Source: CAZYFH01 sp965197395 (GTDB lineage: Bacteria > Acidobacteriota > Vicinamibacteria > Vicinamibacterales > UBA8438). From it: a DNA stretch of 64,000 nt. The position numbers and the translations under genes were made by a program. Where the stretch lies: contig CBDANB010000007.1 of the NCBI GenBank assembly GCA_965197395.1, forward strand, positions 434,001 to 498,000, written 5' to 3'. This document shows, piece by piece, positions 60,991 to 64,000 of the stretch (position 1 is the first letter of the stretch; each line of letters begins with the position of its first letter). Under the pieces are notes generated by a model. It was given only the letters and a program-made list of their open reading frames with translations. It did no database searches and was not told the DNA's origin.

Positions 60991-63731
60991 GTCGACCGAC
61001 CCCTGGGTCACCGCACGCGTGCGCGGCGTCATCGGCCCGGGTGTGCTCCTGGGTTCGAGCGTCGGGGCGGTCGCCGTTGCCATCTGGCTCCTGCCCGCCT
61101 CGCTGCACATCGTGGATTGGGACGCAGACCGTCCGCGATTGGTGGCGCTGCTCGCCCCGTGGCGCGCACTCGGGCTCGCGGCCGCTGGGTCAGTCGTGGG
61201 GATGCTGGCTGTCGCGGCCGCCGCGCGCCGGTTCCGCGGAACGCCGCTGGCCGGACTCGCCCGGGCGGCCGCGCCGCTCGGACTCCTCTGGTGTTGGACC
61301 ATTCCGTATATTCCCGGCCTGAGCACGCGGTTTCCGATTCTGGTCGCGCTGGCCGGCCCGCTCCGCTGGGCCATCGCGGCCGCCGCGCTCGGCAGCGTCG
61401 CCATGCCCTTCCTCGTGTGGACCGCGTGGCGCGGCCCGACACGGGTGAGCCGCCTCGCGATCTTCGGTGTTGCCGCCATCGCCATGTCGAGTCTCGGGTT
61501 CGCCGTGACACGGTCGCAGCCCCCGGGCGGCGACGAGCCACACTATCTCATCGTCACGCACAGCCTCGTCGCGGACGCCGACCTGCGCATCGAGAACAAT
61601 CACCAGCAGCAGGACTACGCGGCGTTCTACCCTGATGAGCTGCGCCCGGACTTTCTCCGGCGCGGACGCGATGACGTGATTTACTCGATCCACGCACCCG
61701 GTCTGCCGTTTCTCCTCGTGCCCGGCTACGCGCTCGCGGGCTCCCGCGGTGCCGTCGCAACGATGGCGTTGTTCGCCTCGTTGGCGGCGCTTGCCCTCTT
61801 CGATCTCGTGCGGCGTTTCGCCGGTCTGACGGCGTCGCTGATCGGCTGGGTGCTGGTGACGTTCAGTGTGCCGCTGGTACCGCACGCCTGGATGATCTAT
61901 CCGGAGCTGCCGGCGCTCCTGATCGTCGCATGGGCCGCGCGCTGGCTGACCGAGTCGGGCACCGGGCCACCTGGGACCCTCGGTCGGTGGGCGTTGCGCG
62001 GCGCGGCGCTGGCCTACCTGCCATGGCTCCACACGAAGTTCGCGGCGTTGCTCGCGTGTCTGACCTTGGCGTTGATTGTCCAACTGTGGCCGAGCCGGCG
62101 CTCGATTGTCGCGTTCCTGGCGCCCATCGCCACTTCCATCGCCGCGTGGATGTTCGCCTCGTATGTGATGTACGGACACCCCAACCCGGCGATCGCCTAC
62201 GGCGGCGGGGGTGGGCTGGAGCTGAGCAACGTGCCACGGGGACTCTTCGGGCTGCTGTTCGATCAGGAATTCGGACTGTTGATCTTCACGCCGCTGTACG
62301 TCTTGGCGCCAGTCGGCATGTGGTATGTCCTTCGCGGGCCGGCGCATCGGACGGCCGCATGCTGGTACGTGGGCGTGGCGGCAGTGTTCCTCGCCGCCGT
62401 CACGCAAGTCTACATGTGGTGGGGCGGTTCGAGCGCGCCGGCGCGATTCCTCGTCCCGGTCGTCCCGCTCGTCGCGCCGTTCATCGCCGTCGCCATCGAC
62501 CGGATGCGCGGGACCGACCGGTCGCACGTTCGTGGGTATGACGGCCGTCTGGAGTGTGATCGCCGTCGTGACCGGGCTCTTGTCGAATCGACTGACCGCG
62601 CTGCTAGAGAATGGGGACGGGACCGGCCGGCTCGTCGACGCCCTGGCTGGTGGCGCACCACTGACCCACGCCCTGGCGAGTTTCTTCGAGGCGGACTGGC
62701 TCACGCCCGCCGGCGCGACGGTCCCGTGGCTTGTCGCGGCCATCGGTGGCCTCCTCCTGGGTGGGCTGGCGGCGAGGCGGGTGCACGCCGCAGGCGCACT
62801 CTCGGGGAGCGCGCTGGGCCTCGTCGGCATGCTCGTCATCGGCAGCGTCCTCGGCAATCCCCGGATGTCCGAACCCGTGCGCGGGACGATCGCCAACGCC
62901 GGTCGCCACTCCCTCTTGATGGCGTACGACGGCGGGCGGCTGTCGGGCCTGGCCTATGCGCCGATTGCCCAGCTCGACGACAGCGCCATCGTTACCCGGA
63001 GCTGGTTGCGGTCGCGCGCGGACGAGCGCCGTGACCTCGATGACGGCCACGTGCTGTTCGGACCGTTCGACCTCCCAGCGGGCACCTACGAGATGCACGT
63101 GGCGTATCGGGAGGCCGGGGTGGCGGCGCCGTGGTCGGTCGCCTATTTCCTTCGTGAATTGCGGGGCCTCTTGACCGGCGGTCACGACGCCGCCGCGACG
63201 ACGCAATCGTTTACCTTGCCGGTTGGCCTCCCGGCGGTATGGGCGCGTTTTCCACCGTCGGCGGCGGTCGAGGACGTCCAAGAGATTCGGGTCGTACCGA
63301 CGCACGTCGTGCCCAGGCGCGATCGGATCGATCGCGGTGACGGTGTGCGGCGCGTCTGGACGATCGATGCGACCGCAGGCGCCTATGTGCTCTTCCTCGA
63401 CGACAACACCGTGCCACGAGCGGACCATTTCTGGGTGAGGCGGCGCGCAACTGGCACGATCCTCGTCGTCGCGCCTGCAGATCGCATCCCGCATCTCACC
63501 GTGACGAACATGGCGCCGGTGCGCGACACCATACGCGTCCAGTCCGGCGGGTGGACGGCGGAACTCGAGCTCGATCCCGGTGAGACGCAACGCGTGCGCG
63601 TGTCGCGCGCGGACCGCGCGATCGTGCCCATCACACTGACCACGACCGCGGCGTTCGCACCCGAGCCAACCGACCGCACCGGTCAGTGGGTCGACTGCCA
63701 TGTGCGGATCGACCTCCGGCCGGCATCATGA
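60974..63731 (+). pseudogene. Multi-pass GT-C-like membrane protein with a frameshift
   Basis: From ATG 60974 the first frame encodes a long membrane region with GGDEPHYLIVTHSL, a DExxY-type loop seen in GT-C glycosyltransferases. Near 62500-62530 the coding sense moves to the +1 frame (RTFVGMTAVWSVIAVVTGLL) and continues to the TGA at 63729-63731. Together about 919 codons give an N-terminal ~12-helix domain and a C-terminal beta-rich domain (PFDLPAGTYEMHVAYREAG). A true frameshift or an assembly error is equally possible. The next gene starts in its stop (ATGA). Confidence 0.75.
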
Positions 63732-64000
63732 CGACGTACAGTCGGCGCGAGGAAGGGTGGGCCGCGGTCGCCGCCGTCTTGATGTTGCTCGCAGCTATCC
63801 ACACGTGGCCGCTCGTCACCGACCTGGGCGGGCTCTCACGCAACGACAACGCCGATACGCTGCTGAACGAGTGGGCCATCGCGTGGGTCGCCCACCAGGC
63901 CGTCACCGATCCTCTGCATCTCTATGAGGCCAATGCCTTTCACCCCACGCCCAATGCCCTGGCGCTGTCCGAGCCCCTCGTCGTTCCTGGCCTGATGGGT
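63728..64000 (+). CDS. Membrane protein, 5' part only
   Basis: The frame opens at ATG 63728, overlapping the previous stop as ATGA, and continues to the right edge (91 codons). A first hydrophobic helix (about 12-28) is followed by NADTLLNEWAIAWVAHQ and DPLHLYEANAFHPTPN, features of large multi-pass membrane proteins with GT-C-like or YfhO-like folds. The function cannot be determined from this fragment. Confidence 0.7.
   Translation, partial: MTTYSRREEGWAAVAAVLMLLAAIHTWPLVTDLGGLSRNDNADTLLNEWAIAWVAHQAVTDPLHLYEANAFHPTPNALALSEPLVVPGLMG

Noticed and set aside
1..64000. tRNA genes, prophage or defence island
   Set aside because: No cloverleaf, phage structural gene or known defence gene was recognised in any gap.

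Overview
This is a roughly 64 kb stretch of a very GC-rich, Gram-negative chromosome. Gram-negative envelope genes are present: lpxD, a heptosyltransferase-like enzyme, outer-membrane barrels and lipoproteins. The mix of secreted multihaem cytochromes, an ASPIC/UnbV FG-GAP protein, a DUF1501 remnant, NHL and carboxypeptidase-regulatory domains, a BlaI/M56 pair and an AsnB-containing surface-polysaccharide cluster is most like Acidobacteriota, perhaps class Vicinamibacteria. That placement is an inference from gene content and was not tested by alignment.

Layout. 1-14.4 kb carries secreted or periplasmic redox and catabolic proteins: an alpha/beta hydrolase cut by the left edge, a cytochrome c/propeller protein, a TPR protein, a lectin-like protein, a large CRTAC1-type gene split by a 505-bp inserted element, an NHL propeller, an octahaem cytochrome c with a small membrane partner, and a cytochrome c/copper-monooxygenase-like protein. 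14.5-22.4 kb holds an M20 amidohydrolase, a cupredoxin lipoprotein, a 2OG-Fe(II) oxygenase, a B12-type radical SAM protein, a BlaI/M56 regulatory pair and lpxD. 22.6-32.9 kb holds a second MITE-like element, a GT9 heptosyltransferase, a PilZ protein, two Opp-type ABC ATPases without permeases, another ABC ATPase, a YbdK-type ligase, an NfeD-like protein, a DUF3179 protein, a DUF1501 remnant and a sugar epimerase.

32.9-48.6 kb is mostly housekeeping on the minus strand: an amidohydrolase, the RNase P RNA, an NtrC-type regulator, ligA, a polyprenyl diphosphate synthase, tatD, metG, larC, radC, a dapF homologue lacking both catalytic cysteines, an outer-membrane protein, a CPBP protease, dtd and ttcA. 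A complete IS630-type insertion sequence follows. 49.8-64 kb is a surface-glycan region: glycosyltransferase, two paralogous lipoproteins flanking a beta-barrel protein, then an epimerase, AsnB-type amidotransferase, two LPG-synthase-type membrane proteins, a left-handed beta-helix acyltransferase, a frameshifted GT-C-like membrane protein and a further membrane protein cut by the right edge.

The most notable non-genic features are two non-autonomous elements with 8-bp direct repeats (5394-5898 and 22612-22978), a family of ~105-bp structured intergenic repeats in three copies (16.7, 22.5 and 39.9 kb), and a recurring TANAAT-N6-9-start-codon arrangement that suggests leaderless transcripts. 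No tRNA, CRISPR array or prophage was recognised.
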